Shown here: positions 8,241 through 17,115 of the stretch, piece after piece
How the letters are laid out: every line of letters starts with the position of its first letter
Position numbering within the stretch: position 1 is the first letter of the stretch
Source of the DNA: Myxococcota bacterium
GTDB taxonomy: Bacteria > Myxococcota > XYA12-FULL-58-9 > JALHOP01
Reading direction: 5' to 3'
DNA length: 64,000 bases
Assembly (NCBI GenBank): GCA_022842935.1
Contig: JALHOP010000003.1
Location: 186,001 to 250,000, forward strand
Position numbers and translations under genes: made by a program
The notes under the pieces: generated by a model
The model's database searches: none
Seen by the model: the letters and a program-made list of their open reading frames with translations, nothing else
What the model was told of the DNA's origin: nothing

Positions 8241-9587
8241 ATGCGAACCATCACCCCTACCATGACTACGGCTTCGGTTGGGGTGTTTGGTCCGCAAATG
8301 CGGACGACCGAGCTCGCGTCTCGTCCGGCGAGCGGGACGGCTATCAGGGTCAGCGTCGACTCCAGCAAGCGTTTCCAGACCATCGAGGGCTTCGGCGGCT
8401 CGATGACGGAATCGGCAGCGATCACCATCGCCCGCTTGCCTGAGCCGCAGCAGAGCAACGTGCTGCGTGAGCTCTTCGACCCCGACGCTGGCATGGGCTT
8501 CTCGTTCGTTCGCGTGCCCCTCGGCTCATCCGATTTTGCGGAGGGGACCTACAGCTATTGCGATGTCAAAGGTCCGCCGGGTCGGGAGCTCGAGCGCTTC
8601 TCCATCGATCGCGATCAGCGTGCCGTCATCCCGATGTTGCACCGGGCTATCGCCATCAACCCCAACATCAAGCTGATGATCTCGCCTTGGGCGCCGCCCG
8701 AGTGGATGTGTGCGCGCACGGAGAAGAATGAGCGGGTCTTGCCAAGAGAGAACTTCGGCCTCTACGCCGACTACTTGGTGAAGACACTCGAAGCTTTCGC
8801 GAACCTCTCGCCACCGATCCTCTTCGAGGCGATGACGTGCCAGAACGAGCCGTTCTTCTTCACGCCGAATTACCCATCGCTCTTGTTGTCGGCGGAAGAC
8901 CAGGTCGAGCTCATCAAGAACCACCTCGGGCCCAAGCTGCGCGACTACAACCAAGCGCATGCGGGCGCCCGACCCCGCGTGAAGCTTCTCACCCATGACC
9001 ACAACTGGGGACTGTGGGAAGGCGCGCGCCAAGTACTCGATGGAGTCGGCGCTTTCGCGGACGGCATCGCGTACCATGGCTATGAGGGCGAGCCGCTCGA
9101 TCATCAACGGCACATCGCGCCCGCGTATCCGCGCCTGCCGGTCTACTACACCGAGATCACCGGCATCTACGGAACCGCGAGCGTCGCCGATGACCTCATG
9201 TGGGACGCGAAGAACGTCCTCGTTGGTCCGCTCAAGCAGGGCGCGCGAGCATGTCTCAAGTGGAACATCGTCCTCGACGGCAAAAACGGTCCGCTGAACG
9301 GCGCCGTCGACTTCTTGAAAGCCTTCATCCGCGTGGTTTCGCCCGACCGCATCGAGGCCAACCAAGAACACTTCGGGATGGGCGTCGCGAGCACCACTAT
9401 CAAGCGCGGCGCGGTCCGCATCGAAGCGCGCGCTTCGGCGCCGCTCGACTGCGTCGCGTTCCAGAACCCCGACGGCTTCCGCGTTCTTTTGACCTACAAC
9501 CCGAGTGAACAACCGCTGCTGGTAGCGCTCGAGAGCGGCGTACAAGCAAGCTTGGCTCCGAAGAGTCTGGTCGCCATTCGCTGGTGA
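8241..9587 (+). CDS. Glycoside hydrolase family 30 beta-glucosidase / glucosylceramidase-like
   Basis: 448 aa. The opening I-E-G-F-G-G-S-M-T-E-S-A-A is diagnostic of GH30 (glucosylceramidase / endo-1,6-beta-glucanase clan A). The predicted acid/base is E203 in C-Q-N-E-P-F and the nucleophile E305 in Y-Y-T-E-I-T-G. The C-terminal 80 residues form the small beta domain expected for the family. There is no recognisable signal peptide: the protein starts with about 40 polar residues. It begins 5 bp after the GH3 stop, which implies one operon in which a GH30 endo-acting or deglycosylating enzyme works with a GH3 exo-glucosidase. Endo-1,6-glucanase and glucocerebrosidase activities are both possible. 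Confidence 0.92.
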   Translation: MRTITPTMTTASVGVFGPQMRTTELASRPASGTAIRVSVDSSKRFQTIEGFGGSMTESAAITIARLPEPQQSNVLRELFDPDAGMGFSFVRVPLGSSDFAEGTYSYCDVKGPPGRELERFSIDRDQRAVIPMLHRAIAINPNIKLMISPWAPPEWMCARTEKNERVLPRENFGLYADYLVKTLEAFANLSPPILFEAMTCQNEPFFFTPNYPSLLLSAEDQVELIKNHLGPKLRDYNQAHAGARPRVKLLTHDHNWGLWEGARQVLDGVGAFADGIAYHGYEGEPLDHQRHIAPAYPRLPVYYTEITGIYGTASVADDLMWDAKNVLVGPLKQGARACLKWNIVLDGKNGPLNGAVDFLKAFIRVVSPDRIEANQEHFGMGVASTTIKRGAVRIEARASAPLDCVAFQNPDGFRVLLTYNPSEQPLLVALESGVQASLAPKSLVAIRW

Positions 9588-9712
9588 ACCGTTGCCTTTG
9601 CCCCCCAAACTCGTCCCACACCAATCCACACACCACGCCATACAAAGCCCACAATCGGTGATCTTGCGGTGGTTTGCGGTTGGATCGGGTCTTGCTTCCT
9701 TAAGTATCGCCC

Positions 9713-10720
9713 ATGAACAGCCACTTGGGTGCCGAAACGGCGGACGACCGTGTTCTCTTCGAGCAGGCGAAAGCCAAGCTCGAGGAGGCCTTCACCTTGC
9801 TGCAGTCCCTCGAGGGCCGCATCCAGGAGACCGTCCGCAGTCCAATCGATGCCGCAAAGCGCGCCGAAGAGCGTGAGCGGTTGCTGGCGTACGTGGAGCA
9901 CGCCCAGAGCGAGGCCATGCGGCTAGCGCGCCGTAGCAGGCGCCTGAGCCGTATTCGTCTCCGCGCCCAGCCGCAAGCCAACGTGCAGCGGGCGCCGGTG
10001 AGCGCTCCGGCACCAGAGACACTCGCCGACATCCAGGCAGCCGAGCCTGTGACTCCCAAACCAGGCGAGATCGTGACTGAGCCGACGCCGTCGATCTCCG
10101 CTGTCGAGGTCATCGTCGAGCACGTCGATCCGAGCGAGCTCGACCCCATCGAGCGTGCTTTCGAGGCCGCGACCAAAGAGCTGCGCGTGCGCATCGAGGC
10201 CAAGCGCGCCGAGCTCAGTCCAGAGCGCATCGCTCGCTCTCGCGCCGACACTCTTATCGGCCCGTACGGCGACCTGGACGACGAAGCGGCCGAGATCAGC
10301 GACGAAGAGCTGCAAGCGTTCGAAGAGTCGATGGCGAAGACCATGACTCAGACCAAGATCGAGTGGCGACCTGCTGCTGCGTCGAGCGCCGAAGGCGAAA
10401 AGGCTGGGGCACGTATGCGGCGCGATCGCTCACCCACCGAGCGCATGGACCGGCCGACGACGCCGGCGCCGTTCTACGGGCGCTTCCTCACGGTGCGATC
10501 GCTCGTCATCGCCGTCGCAAGCGTCGTGCTCGCGACCATCGGCGTCTTGACCGTCAAGGCGATGCGCGCGTCCAGCGCTGCGGCCGTCTTCGTCGAGATC
10601 CCGTACGTCTTCGTCGGGCCGCCGAGCGAGCTGGCGATGCCGTTGATTGCGGACGACGCAGCCAAAGCCGCCCCCCGGTCCCGTAATGCGCGTCTCGACC
10701 GCAATCGCGGACGTCGTTAG
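9713..10720 (+). CDS. Uncharacterised single-pass membrane protein with helical N-terminal region
   Basis: 335 aa, not recognised. Residues 10-90 are charged and helical with coiled-coil-like spacing (E-Q-A-K-A-K-L-E-E-A-F, then A-A-K-R-A-E-E-R-E-R-L). A Pro/Val-rich linker and a second charged helical block (150-215) follow. Around 262-284 there is one hydrophobic segment (L-V-I-A-V-A-S-V-V-L-A-T-I-G-V-L), then about 45 residues ending in a basic R-N-R-G-R-R tail. With no signal peptide, the long N-terminal part is probably cytoplasmic. It follows the GH pair after 125 bp. Composition and length suit a real gene, but no function can be proposed. Confidence 0.6.
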   Translation: MNSHLGAETADDRVLFEQAKAKLEEAFTLLQSLEGRIQETVRSPIDAAKRAEERERLLAYVEHAQSEAMRLARRSRRLSRIRLRAQPQANVQRAPVSAPAPETLADIQAAEPVTPKPGEIVTEPTPSISAVEVIVEHVDPSELDPIERAFEAATKELRVRIEAKRAELSPERIARSRADTLIGPYGDLDDEAAEISDEELQAFEESMAKTMTQTKIEWRPAAASSAEGEKAGARMRRDRSPTERMDRPTTPAPFYGRFLTVRSLVIAVASVVLATIGVLTVKAMRASSAAAVFVEIPYVFVGPPSELAMPLIADDAAKAAPRSRNARLDRNRGRR

Positions 10721-10795
10721 GCTGCTCGTCGTACTGGGGAGACGCGATGGGGGCCATTCGGCGTGGCTTGCTGGCCCTCGAGACGCGGTGCGCCG

Positions 10796-11557
10796 CTAGC
10801 GCCCGGCGAGACCAGCGGTCATCTTTTTTTGGTGCGTAAGCAACCACCCTGCAAGCAGAAGCAAGGCCCAAAGAGTGAGCCCGAGCCACCCCGAGAGTGC
10901 TGCGACGCACGTCCAGAAGAATAGCCCCCAGGCGAGCGAGTATGTTGTAAACCAGGGCAGAGCCGCCGAGCGCGTGAGCAGGGTGAGCAAGACCTGCGCG
11001 ATGAGCGATGAGATGACCCAACCAACGAAGTTGCTCTCGGGGATCCCGTAATAGGCTCCGGCGCTTTCCCAGGTCCAATAGCGCAATGCAGCCGCGCCGG
11101 GGTCGAGCACGAGATCGAAAGCAACCATCAAGCCGGCCGACAGCAATAGCGTCGGGAGCACACGCGCTGGGCCGAGGATCGCCGCTGCCCACACCCGGCT
11201 GCCAAGGACGATGGGGATCCACGAGAACGGCAGGGTCATCGGAACCAGTCCGAGGAGCTTGGGGCCGAGGTCTGCGCCATAGGAGAAGCGACCATACGGA
11301 ACACCCGTGGCCACGGCGATCGACTCGATGGCGAATGCAAACAACGAAAGCACGGCAAGCGTGATGAGCCATCGCGTGGCTCCCGTCGCTCGCTTGAGTC
11401 CGAGAAAGGCCGGGATCGCCAGGGCGATGTTGAAGACCATCGCAATCACGGTTTGACCCGGCAGGTCGCCATAGTGGACAGCGCCAACCGCACCGAAAGC
11501 AAGACATGGCGCCAAGAAGAACGGCGCGCTGGGCTTATCGTAAAATCGTAGGCTCAC
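10796..11557 (-). CDS. cruF: CruF-family carotenoid hydratase (DUF422 membrane protein)
   Basis: About 253 aa, largely hydrophobic with some seven membrane segments. G-V-P-Y-G-R-F-S-Y with a following P-F-S-W-I-P is typical of the CruF/DUF422 carotenoid 1,2- or 2'',3''-hydratases, which add water to terminal double bonds of acyclic carotenoids (gamma-carotene in bacteria, bisanhydrobacterioruberin in haloarchaea). The GTG at 11557 overlaps the TGA of the desaturase by 4 bp and is preferred; a GTG at 11569 would add four residues. It is third in an operon with a UbiA prenyltransferase and a CrtI-family desaturase, so a C50 substrate is more likely than a C40 one. The family assignment is good; the substrate is inferred from context. 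Confidence 0.8.
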   Translation of the reverse strand: MSLRFYDKPSAPFFLAPCLAFGAVGAVHYGDLPGQTVIAMVFNIALAIPAFLGLKRATGATRWLITLAVLSLFAFAIESIAVATGVPYGRFSYGADLGPKLLGLVPMTLPFSWIPIVLGSRVWAAAILGPARVLPTLLLSAGLMVAFDLVLDPGAAALRYWTWESAGAYYGIPESNFVGWVISSLIAQVLLTLLTRSAALPWFTTYSLAWGLFFWTCVAALSGWLGLTLWALLLLAGWLLTHQKKMTAGLAGR

Positions 11558-13026
11558 AGAGGTCGACACGTATTGTCGGCCGTCGCCGAGGAGCGCGAGC
11601 GAAGCGCCCGCAAGACTTTATCGCTGACGATCATGGCGCCACCGAGAGTACCGGGAATACCTCCACCGGGATGGACGCCCGCGCCAACTTGCCAGAGCCA
11701 GGGCAGTTCGTGGCGATGACGCACGGGGTGGAACGGTCCCGACGCCATGGGTTCGACGAGGTGCCCGTAGATCGCGCCCGAGGGATGACCGAACTCGCCA
11801 TAGTAGTGCGGGTCGACGGTCATCGGCGTATCGATCCAGAGTTCCTTGAACGGATCTTCGCTTGGCGACACCGACGCGAGACCCATGAGTGCTGCGACGC
11901 GCCTGCATTGGCGGTCGGCGAAGGCGCGGAGCTCGGCTGCCGCGAAAGGACCCGAAGGAATTGTCAGCAAAAAAGCCATCACCGCGTGGTGCGGGTCGGG
12001 GTTGACGGGGTGTCCAACCGGATAGTTGTGGCAGAACACCATTGTTGATTCGGGCAAGACCCCGCGAGCCAGCTGCGAGAAGAACGGGGCCGACTGCTGC
12101 GGCATGAACACCTGATGAATCGGTCGTTGCGCGCTGATCGCAGGCTGCACGCTCCCGAACATCGCGAACACGGAGCAACTCAGTGGGAGGTCCGCTGTTG
12201 CGGTCTGTTCTGAGCCCGTCAACTGCGCCGTTAAAGTCGGATCGACCCCGCTCACGACCACGTCGAACTGTTCATCGCCGCACGGCCCACTTACCACCCG
12301 TTCGCGGATGCGCGTGACCCGGTACCCAGTGCGAACTTCACCACCCGCCTCACGGAGAAGGGACGCGAGATGAAGCACGAGATTGTACATTCCGCCGCGC
12401 GGAACGAACACGCCGTCGACCGCGAGCGCTGCGAGGAGAGCTCCGAAAAGAGAGGGGACCTGGCTTGGGTTACCCCCCGCATTGAGTGCCTGGAGCTCGA
12501 TGATGTCGCGCAGCGCCGCGTCACGAATCCGGGCGCGCTTGAGCCACGTGCTCATGCTAAAGCTTCCTCCCAGCGCGCAGAGCATCTTCATCGCAGGGCC
12601 AATCGCCGAGCGGCTCGTTGGGTCGGTCACCAGGAGATCACCCAAGATCGTAGACAGTCCTCTGTAGCGTGATGCGTAGTCGCTCCACGCCTCGTAGCCG
12701 GCATCGTACGGCTCGAGTGGGAGCTCGCGGGTCATGTCGTCCCGGCAATAGTGACCGATACCCTTCAGCTTGATGAGCTCGAGCGGTTCCGCTCTGCGAC
12801 CCGCGAGTGACTCCCAGCGCCTGTTGAAGGTCTCGAGCAGGCGAGGAAACGTCAGCATGGCGGGGCCGGTATCGATGACCACTCCGCGATGAAGGACGCG
12901 TCGACATTTTCCTCCGAGCCAGTCGTTGCGCTCCATCAAGGTGACGCGATGACCCGACGCCGCGAGCAGGGCCGCGCACCCGAGTCCGCCGAGGCCGCCG
13001 CCGATGACCGCTATGCTCTGACTCAC
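11554..13026 (-). CDS. CrtI-family carotenoid desaturase (phytoene desaturase / carotenoid 3,4-desaturase-like)
   Basis: 490 aa from GTG 13026, which overlaps the prenyltransferase TGA by 4 bp and has GGAG six bases upstream; GTG 13038 is an alternative. The N-terminal FAD motif is [12 protein letters not shown], with [10 protein letters not shown] and D-T-G-P-A-M-L next, as in phytoene desaturases. The C-terminal [13 protein letters not shown] motif is the CrtI-family flavin-binding signature. CrtI, CrtD and CruO-type enzymes share this fold and cannot be split by eye. Flanked by UbiA and CruF genes, the likeliest role is the 3,4-desaturase (CrtD) step of bacterioruberin-type synthesis. No phytoene synthase lies in the window. 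Confidence 0.85.
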   Translation of the reverse strand: MSQSIAVIGGGLGGLGCAALLAASGHRVTLMERNDWLGGKCRRVLHRGVVIDTGPAMLTFPRLLETFNRRWESLAGRRAEPLELIKLKGIGHYCRDDMTRELPLEPYDAGYEAWSDYASRYRGLSTILGDLLVTDPTSRSAIGPAMKMLCALGGSFSMSTWLKRARIRDAALRDIIELQALNAGGNPSQVPSLFGALLAALAVDGVFVPRGGMYNLVLHLASLLREAGGEVRTGYRVTRIRERVVSGPCGDEQFDVVVSGVDPTLTAQLTGSEQTATADLPLSCSVFAMFGSVQPAISAQRPIHQVFMPQQSAPFFSQLARGVLPESTMVFCHNYPVGHPVNPDPHHAVMAFLLTIPSGPFAAAELRAFADRQCRRVAALMGLASVSPSEDPFKELWIDTPMTVDPHYYGEFGHPSGAIYGHLVEPMASGPFHPVRHRHELPWLWQVGAGVHPGGGIPGTLGGAMIVSDKVLRALRSRSSATADNTCRPL

Positions 13027-13904
13027 GGCGCGCTCCACTTACCCAAAAAGACCGCCAACGCTAGAGCCACGCCGCCATAGGTGCCGACGACATAGGGAAA
13101 CGCGACCGAATAAACGTAGAGACGGCGTTCGCTTGCTCGCTCCTTGGCGAACGCCATTCCGCTCAAGAGGAGCACCGCGTAGAGCCCATTGAGCGCGGCG
13201 AGCGATACACTCAGCCGCGCGAAGGCGAGACATGAAAGCAACCAGAACGCCCCACAGAAGACGAGAGCGCCACGTTTGTCGAGAACGACGGCGGTCGTTC
13301 TCAAGCCAGCGCGCCGGTCCTGTTCGATGTCCTGGATGGAATCGAAGCAGTGCTTGGCCGTGCTCCAGGCCATGAGTCCCAGCGCCGCCGGCCAGATGAC
13401 GTCGTGGTTCAATGCCAAGGGAACGAAGACGAGGGGAAGTGCGTATGCAGCGTTGCTCGCGCTGTCGAGAAACGGTCGCGCCTTGAGCCGGGGTGGCAAC
13501 GAGTACAACAAAAACACCATGGTGTAGATGGCCAGGGCAACGAGCGCGTCGCGCCTGTAGGTGAGCGCGAAGTAGATGACGAATGGACCATTGAGCGCCG
13601 CAACCCACGCCAAGACACCAGCGATCTCGTGTTTGCCGACCCGGGCGCCTTCCCAACCGCCCTTGCGATCATTGAGCGCATCGGTGTCGAGATCGGTGAT
13701 GTCGTTAACGCCGTAGATGAGGAGGTTGAACGGTAGGGTCAACCACAGGAGGAGCGGCAGAAACGAGGCTCTCCACAGCAGACCGGTCGTCCACAGTCCC
13801 ACCCAGGCTGGTCCGATGGTGTTAATCCAAAGCACCGGCCGCGACAGCGCGAGGACCTTGCGGAGGGGGAGCAGAAGGCGCCGCGTGGGTGATTGCTCAT
13901 TCAT
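13023..13904 (-). CDS. UbiA-superfamily prenyltransferase, probable lycopene elongase
   Basis: 293 aa polytopic membrane protein from ATG 13904, with GAGG ten bases upstream; a TTG at 13913 lies too close to that Shine-Dalgarno. Both Asp-rich prenyl-diphosphate motifs of the UbiA superfamily are visible: N-D-I-T-D-L-D-T-D (first) and D-S-I-Q-D-I-E-Q-D (second). The body matches the lycopene elongase branch (LyeJ of haloarchaea, CrtEb/LbtB of actinobacteria), which adds C5 units to lycopene ends, better than ubiquinone or heme O synthases, judging by its neighbours. It heads a three-gene operon with a desaturase and a CruF-like hydratase. The superfamily is certain; the lycopene substrate is inferred from context. 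Confidence 0.82.
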   Translation of the reverse strand: MNEQSPTRRLLLPLRKVLALSRPVLWINTIGPAWVGLWTTGLLWRASFLPLLLWLTLPFNLLIYGVNDITDLDTDALNDRKGGWEGARVGKHEIAGVLAWVAALNGPFVIYFALTYRRDALVALAIYTMVFLLYSLPPRLKARPFLDSASNAAYALPLVFVPLALNHDVIWPAALGLMAWSTAKHCFDSIQDIEQDRRAGLRTTAVVLDKRGALVFCGAFWLLSCLAFARLSVSLAALNGLYAVLLLSGMAFAKERASERRLYVYSVAFPYVVGTYGGVALALAVFLGKWSAP

Positions 13905-14063
13905 CAACGACAAACCTCACTGCCCCCTCGGGGAGCGCGCGGCGCGGGAGGATTGCCCGGTTCGAGCGATGAGAACAAGACTTGGCCGGGAGCGGCTGCC
14001 TCGAAAACGGGTCGCGGCGAAAAGCGGTTCCGACTGCATGCCAGCCGACACTCGAAAGGCAAA

Positions 14064-14684
14064 CTACGCTCGAATCAACCGGGCGGCGGCAACCCCGACG
14101 AGGCCGCCCACGGCTAGCGCGCCCCCCAGATGACCGATGGCGAAGTGCCAGTGCTCAACGACTGGACAGGCCAGGAACACCGCTGCTCCAGCGACTGCGG
14201 CGGAAGAGCTCGCGAGCAAGAGCCCCTTGAGCAGCGGGCGTAGTGGCTCGGTACCCCGCCGCGCGAACAGGATCGCGACTCCAAACACGCCTCCGAGTGC
14301 AAGCGTCGTGAGCAGACAGGGCACGTCACCGCGCAGGGAGTGTGGCGGGGTTGGGCCCTGCGCGTAAGCGACAGCGACCGCGGCGAGCACCACATAAGGC
14401 ATGGCCACCAAACGTTGCGTGCCGCGCGGACTCGTCCACAGACTTCCAGTCGCGGCGAACAACGTCCGCGCCGCGAAGCTCAGGATGATGAAGGCCACGG
14501 CAGCCAAGAAGAAGGGCTCACGGGGGCCTGGATCGATGCCATGCCGACCCACGAAGAGCGCGGAAACGGCGAGACCAATCGTGGCCGCTATCGCGGTCTT
14601 TCGTCGCAGCTCCGACCGCGTAGGGGAGGGCGTCTGTTTGACTTCGGCGACGAGCTTGGCCTTCCACTCCGACGGCATGCTCAT
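14064..14684 (-). CDS. NrsF-like (DUF1109) membrane anti-sigma factor
   Basis: 206 aa with a short charged N-terminal tail and about six hydrophobic segments. Two cysteines lie in or next to membrane segments (D-V-P-C-L-L and F-L-A-C-P-V-V-E-H-W-H), followed by H-x-x-x-x-H-L-G-G-A-L. NrsF-type proteins hold ECF sigma factors at the membrane and in Caulobacter use a conserved Cys pair to sense metal or redox stress; that layout is matched here. The ATG overlaps the sigma factor TGA by 4 bp, so the pair is translationally coupled. Sequence identity to DUF1109 is judged from architecture and partner rather than a search. Confidence 0.68.
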   Translation of the reverse strand: MSMPSEWKAKLVAEVKQTPSPTRSELRRKTAIAATIGLAVSALFVGRHGIDPGPREPFFLAAVAFIILSFAARTLFAATGSLWTSPRGTQRLVAMPYVVLAAVAVAYAQGPTPPHSLRGDVPCLLTTLALGGVFGVAILFARRGTEPLRPLLKGLLLASSSAAVAGAAVFLACPVVEHWHFAIGHLGGALAVGGLVGVAAARLIRA

Positions 14685-15232
14685 GCGTCACCCTTACCGT
14701 GCCCGATACCCAGGGCCACATAGGCACGATGGGCACGCATCTTCATGGCTGTTGGCGTCGCTCCGACCACCGCGGCGGCTTCGGCAAGCGAGAGACCCTC
14801 GACGCGAACCAGCTCGAACGCGGTGCGATGCTCTTCAGGGAGCTTGGCGAGCTTGGCGCTGAGTTGATCGAGGTCTTCGCGTCCAGCGACGCGCGCCTCG
14901 GGATTGTCCGCCGACCGCAAGAGCTCTTCGTTCGGGAGCGCCGCCTCCGGCTTGCGGCGGCGGGTCCGCAAGGCATCGAGCAACAAGCGCCGCGCGATGG
15001 CATAGGCCCAAGGGATCACCGCCCCGTTGCGCTCGAAGCTCGCGCGGCCACGGTGCATGCGCAGAAACGTCTGCTGCAACAAGTCATCGGCGAGCGCGGC
15101 GTCGTTCGTGGAACGACGCAAGAAGCCCCGCAGTCGTGCCGCGAGTCCCTCGTAGAGCGGCTCGAACGCGGCGTCATCGCCTTGGGCATAGCGCTCCATG
15201 AGCTCGTCTAACTCTGTCGGTTCCGCAGTCAC
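14681..15232 (-). CDS. ECF-subfamily RNA polymerase sigma factor
   Basis: 183 aa from GTG 15232. Region 2 is present (A-L-A-D-D-L-L-Q-Q-T-F-L-R-M-H, then W-A-Y-A-I-A-R-R-L-L-L-D) and so is region 4 (L-P-E-E-H-R-T-A-F-E-L, then L-S-L-A-E-A-A-A-V-V-G, the -35 recognition helix-turn-helix). There is no sigma 1.1 or region 3, as expected for ECF factors. The downstream gene encodes the probable membrane anti-sigma factor, overlapping by 4 bp. Together they should respond to an envelope or oxidative signal. The carotenoid operon lies 160 bp further on the same strand and could be a target, but I identified no promoter match. Confidence 0.92.
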   Translation of the reverse strand: MTAEPTELDELMERYAQGDDAAFEPLYEGLAARLRGFLRRSTNDAALADDLLQQTFLRMHRGRASFERNGAVIPWAYAIARRLLLDALRTRRRKPEAALPNEELLRSADNPEARVAGREDLDQLSAKLAKLPEEHRTAFELVRVEGLSLAEAAAVVGATPTAMKMRAHRAYVALGIGHGKGDA

Positions 15233-15322
15233 TTAGCGGGCACCGGACCACAAAAGGTTAGCAGGCACAACTCGTGTGCTTCTCACCATCGATACGTCGG
15301 GGCAGCCGTCCGGTTTCCGGTC

Positions 15323-16183
15323 GTGTACGAAGTGGTCATGGACTTCGATGGGAGCTTCTCCCGCATCGGCCCCCATGCCACTGACACCCTGCGGGCCAAG
15401 GTCGAAGCCTTAGCCCCCGACGATTGGCTCGAGGACGCCTGGCGGCAACACGTCTATCGTCCGCACCGCGAGTCGAACACGATTCTCCTGATGTTCGACA
15501 AAGACTATCGCCACGAGGCGCCGACCACACACGCCGCCCACGCGCGCTTCGACGCCGAGCTGCAGAGCGTCTATCGACACCTGAACGCGCACTACGGTAC
15601 CGGCTACCCGGTACGGGCATTGTTTGCGCGCCTGCCCCCCGAGGCGCGCGTTCACCCACACTCCGACGCCGGATTTTCGCTCACCAACTCGCACCGGGTC
15701 CACTTGCCGGTCGTCACGCATCCGTCGGCCTGGTTCACGGTGGGCGGCGAAACCAAGGCCGTGCCCTATGGCGAGCTCTGGGAGATCAACAACCAGCGCG
15801 AGCACTCCGTCTACAACCAAGGTGACCGCGATCGCATCCACTTGCTCGTCGATTGGGTAATCCCGGGCGAGCTGCGCTTCTTTCGCCCGGAGCCCGCGTT
15901 TACCGTCCATCTGCGGCTCGCGCCCGGCGCCAAGGTCGAAACCCCGCTTGGTCGGCCCCATCTCGTCGTCGTCACGGCCGACGACGTTGACCCGGTCGAG
16001 CTCGAGCTCACGCGTGAGATCGAGCCCCTCGCACGCTGGTTGCGCATGCAAAGGGGGCCCTTCACGGCGCGTCACCTGCAGGCAGGAGTGCCGTCCCTGT
16101 CCGAGTCCCAGATCAACGATGTCCTCGATGTGCTGGTTCGCGCCGAGGTCGTCTTGCACTCCTTCCGTGCGTTCACGCCGTGA
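15323..16183 (+). CDS. Aspartyl/asparaginyl beta-hydroxylase-like Fe(II)/2-oxoglutarate dioxygenase
   Basis: 286 aa from GTG 15323; an ATG at 15338 would shorten it by five residues. The Asp_Arg_Hydrox fold is seen in A-R-V-H-P-H-S-D-A-G (metal-binding His), H-L-P-V-V-T-H, G-E-L-W-E-I-N-N and N-Q-R-E-H-S-V-Y-N, followed by R-I-H-L-L-V-D-W. These correspond to the 2-His core and the Arg/His that hold 2-oxoglutarate. A C-terminal extension of about 80 residues carries a predicted helix-turn-helix-like end (A-R-H-L-Q-A-G-V-P-S-L-S-E-S-Q-I-N-D-V). The stop overlaps the sulfotransferase start by 4 bp, so the two probably act together on one substrate, which is unknown. Confidence 0.82.
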   Translation: MYEVVMDFDGSFSRIGPHATDTLRAKVEALAPDDWLEDAWRQHVYRPHRESNTILLMFDKDYRHEAPTTHAAHARFDAELQSVYRHLNAHYGTGYPVRALFARLPPEARVHPHSDAGFSLTNSHRVHLPVVTHPSAWFTVGGETKAVPYGELWEINNQREHSVYNQGDRDRIHLLVDWVIPGELRFFRPEPAFTVHLRLAPGAKVETPLGRPHLVVVTADDVDPVELELTREIEPLARWLRMQRGPFTARHLQAGVPSLSESQINDVLDVLVRAEVVLHSFRAFTP

Positions 16184-17115
16184 CTGACGCCGGCCGCTAC
16201 GCCCCCAACGACTTGCGCATGGCACGACGCATCGCGGAGCGCCCCGACTTTTTCGAGCGTCCGCTCGTCATTCTGTCCGCACCGCGCTCGGGCAGCACCT
16301 TGCTCTACGAGTTGTTGACGCGGGCGAGCGGTGTCTGGTCGCTCGGTGGCGAGAGCCACGGGGTCATCGAAGAGCTCGGCGGGCTCGACCCGATGGATGG
16401 CCGCGTCCGCTCGAACAGACTCGACTCGAATGACGCCGACGCCGAGACCGTCGCGACGCTGCGCACCGGATTTCTCCTGGGCGCCCGGGATGCCTCTGGC
16501 GTGCGCTATCTCGACTGCTCACCTGCCGCGCGACCCGCAACCATGCGGTTCGTCGAGAAGACGCCCAAGAACATGTTGCGCGTGCCCTTCATGCGGACGG
16601 TGTTTCCTGGCGCCCGCTTCGTATTGCTATTGCGCGAGCCGCGCGAGGCGCTCTCGAGCATGATCGAAGCGTGGGAGTCGGGAAAGTTCATCACCTATGC
16701 GGCCCTACCGGGGTTTCGCGGACCGTGGTCGATGTTGCTGCCGGAGCGCTACCAAAGCGTCACCAACACGTCGGTGGATGTGTGTGCGGCATTCCAATGG
16801 CGTGAGGCGATGCGTGTAGCTTTCGCGGATCTCCGGACGCTGCCGCCCGACGCGATCGGAGTCGTTACCTATGAAGAGCTCGTGCGGGACCCGGCCAGCG
16901 TGGTGCGCCGTATCGCCGCGCTTGCGGAGCTCGACCTCGAACATGTCGCGCTTCTCTCCGAACGCGAGAAGCTACCGATCTCGACGCACACACTGTCACG
17001 GCCTGCGGCCGACAAGTGGCGGCGCCACGCCCAGCGGATGAAGCCGTTCCTACCCGAGCTCGAAGAGATCTTCCTCGAGGTCAGCGCTTGGTCGCGAGCT
17101 CGAGCTGCTCGGTGA
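16180..17115 (+). CDS. Sulfotransferase-family protein
   Basis: 311 aa from GTG 16180, overlapping the hydroxylase stop (GTGA). The 5'-phosphosulfate-binding loop is L-S-A-P-R-S-G-S-T-L-L-Y-E-L near residue 32. The 3'-phosphate-binding region is F-V-L-L-L-R-E-P-R-E-A-L-S-S-M, near 145-160. This is the layout of PAPS-dependent sulfotransferases (Sulfotransfer_3-like). The C-terminal helix-rich part (R-D-P-A-S-V-V-R-R-I-A-A-L-A) is also typical. The acceptor may be a peptide, sugar or small molecule hydroxyl. Co-translation with a hydroxylase suggests that a newly made hydroxyl could be the acceptor; this is inference. The last 35 bp overlap the convergent ddl gene. Confidence 0.85.
   Translation: MTDAGRYAPNDLRMARRIAERPDFFERPLVILSAPRSGSTLLYELLTRASGVWSLGGESHGVIEELGGLDPMDGRVRSNRLDSNDADAETVATLRTGFLLGARDASGVRYLDCSPAARPATMRFVEKTPKNMLRVPFMRTVFPGARFVLLLREPREALSSMIEAWESGKFITYAALPGFRGPWSMLLPERYQSVTNTSVDVCAAFQWREAMRVAFADLRTLPPDAIGVVTYEELVRDPASVVRRIAALAELDLEHVALLSEREKLPISTHTLSRPAADKWRRHAQRMKPFLPELEEIFLEVSAWSRARAAR

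Noticed and set aside
8526-9641. 371-codon minus-strand frame opposite GH30
   Set aside because: The GH30 catalytic motifs on the plus strand account for the region.
10747-10839. 30-codon plus-strand frame after the membrane protein gene
   Set aside because: No Shine-Dalgarno sequence, no similarity, and it overlaps the 3' end of the CruF-like gene on the other strand.
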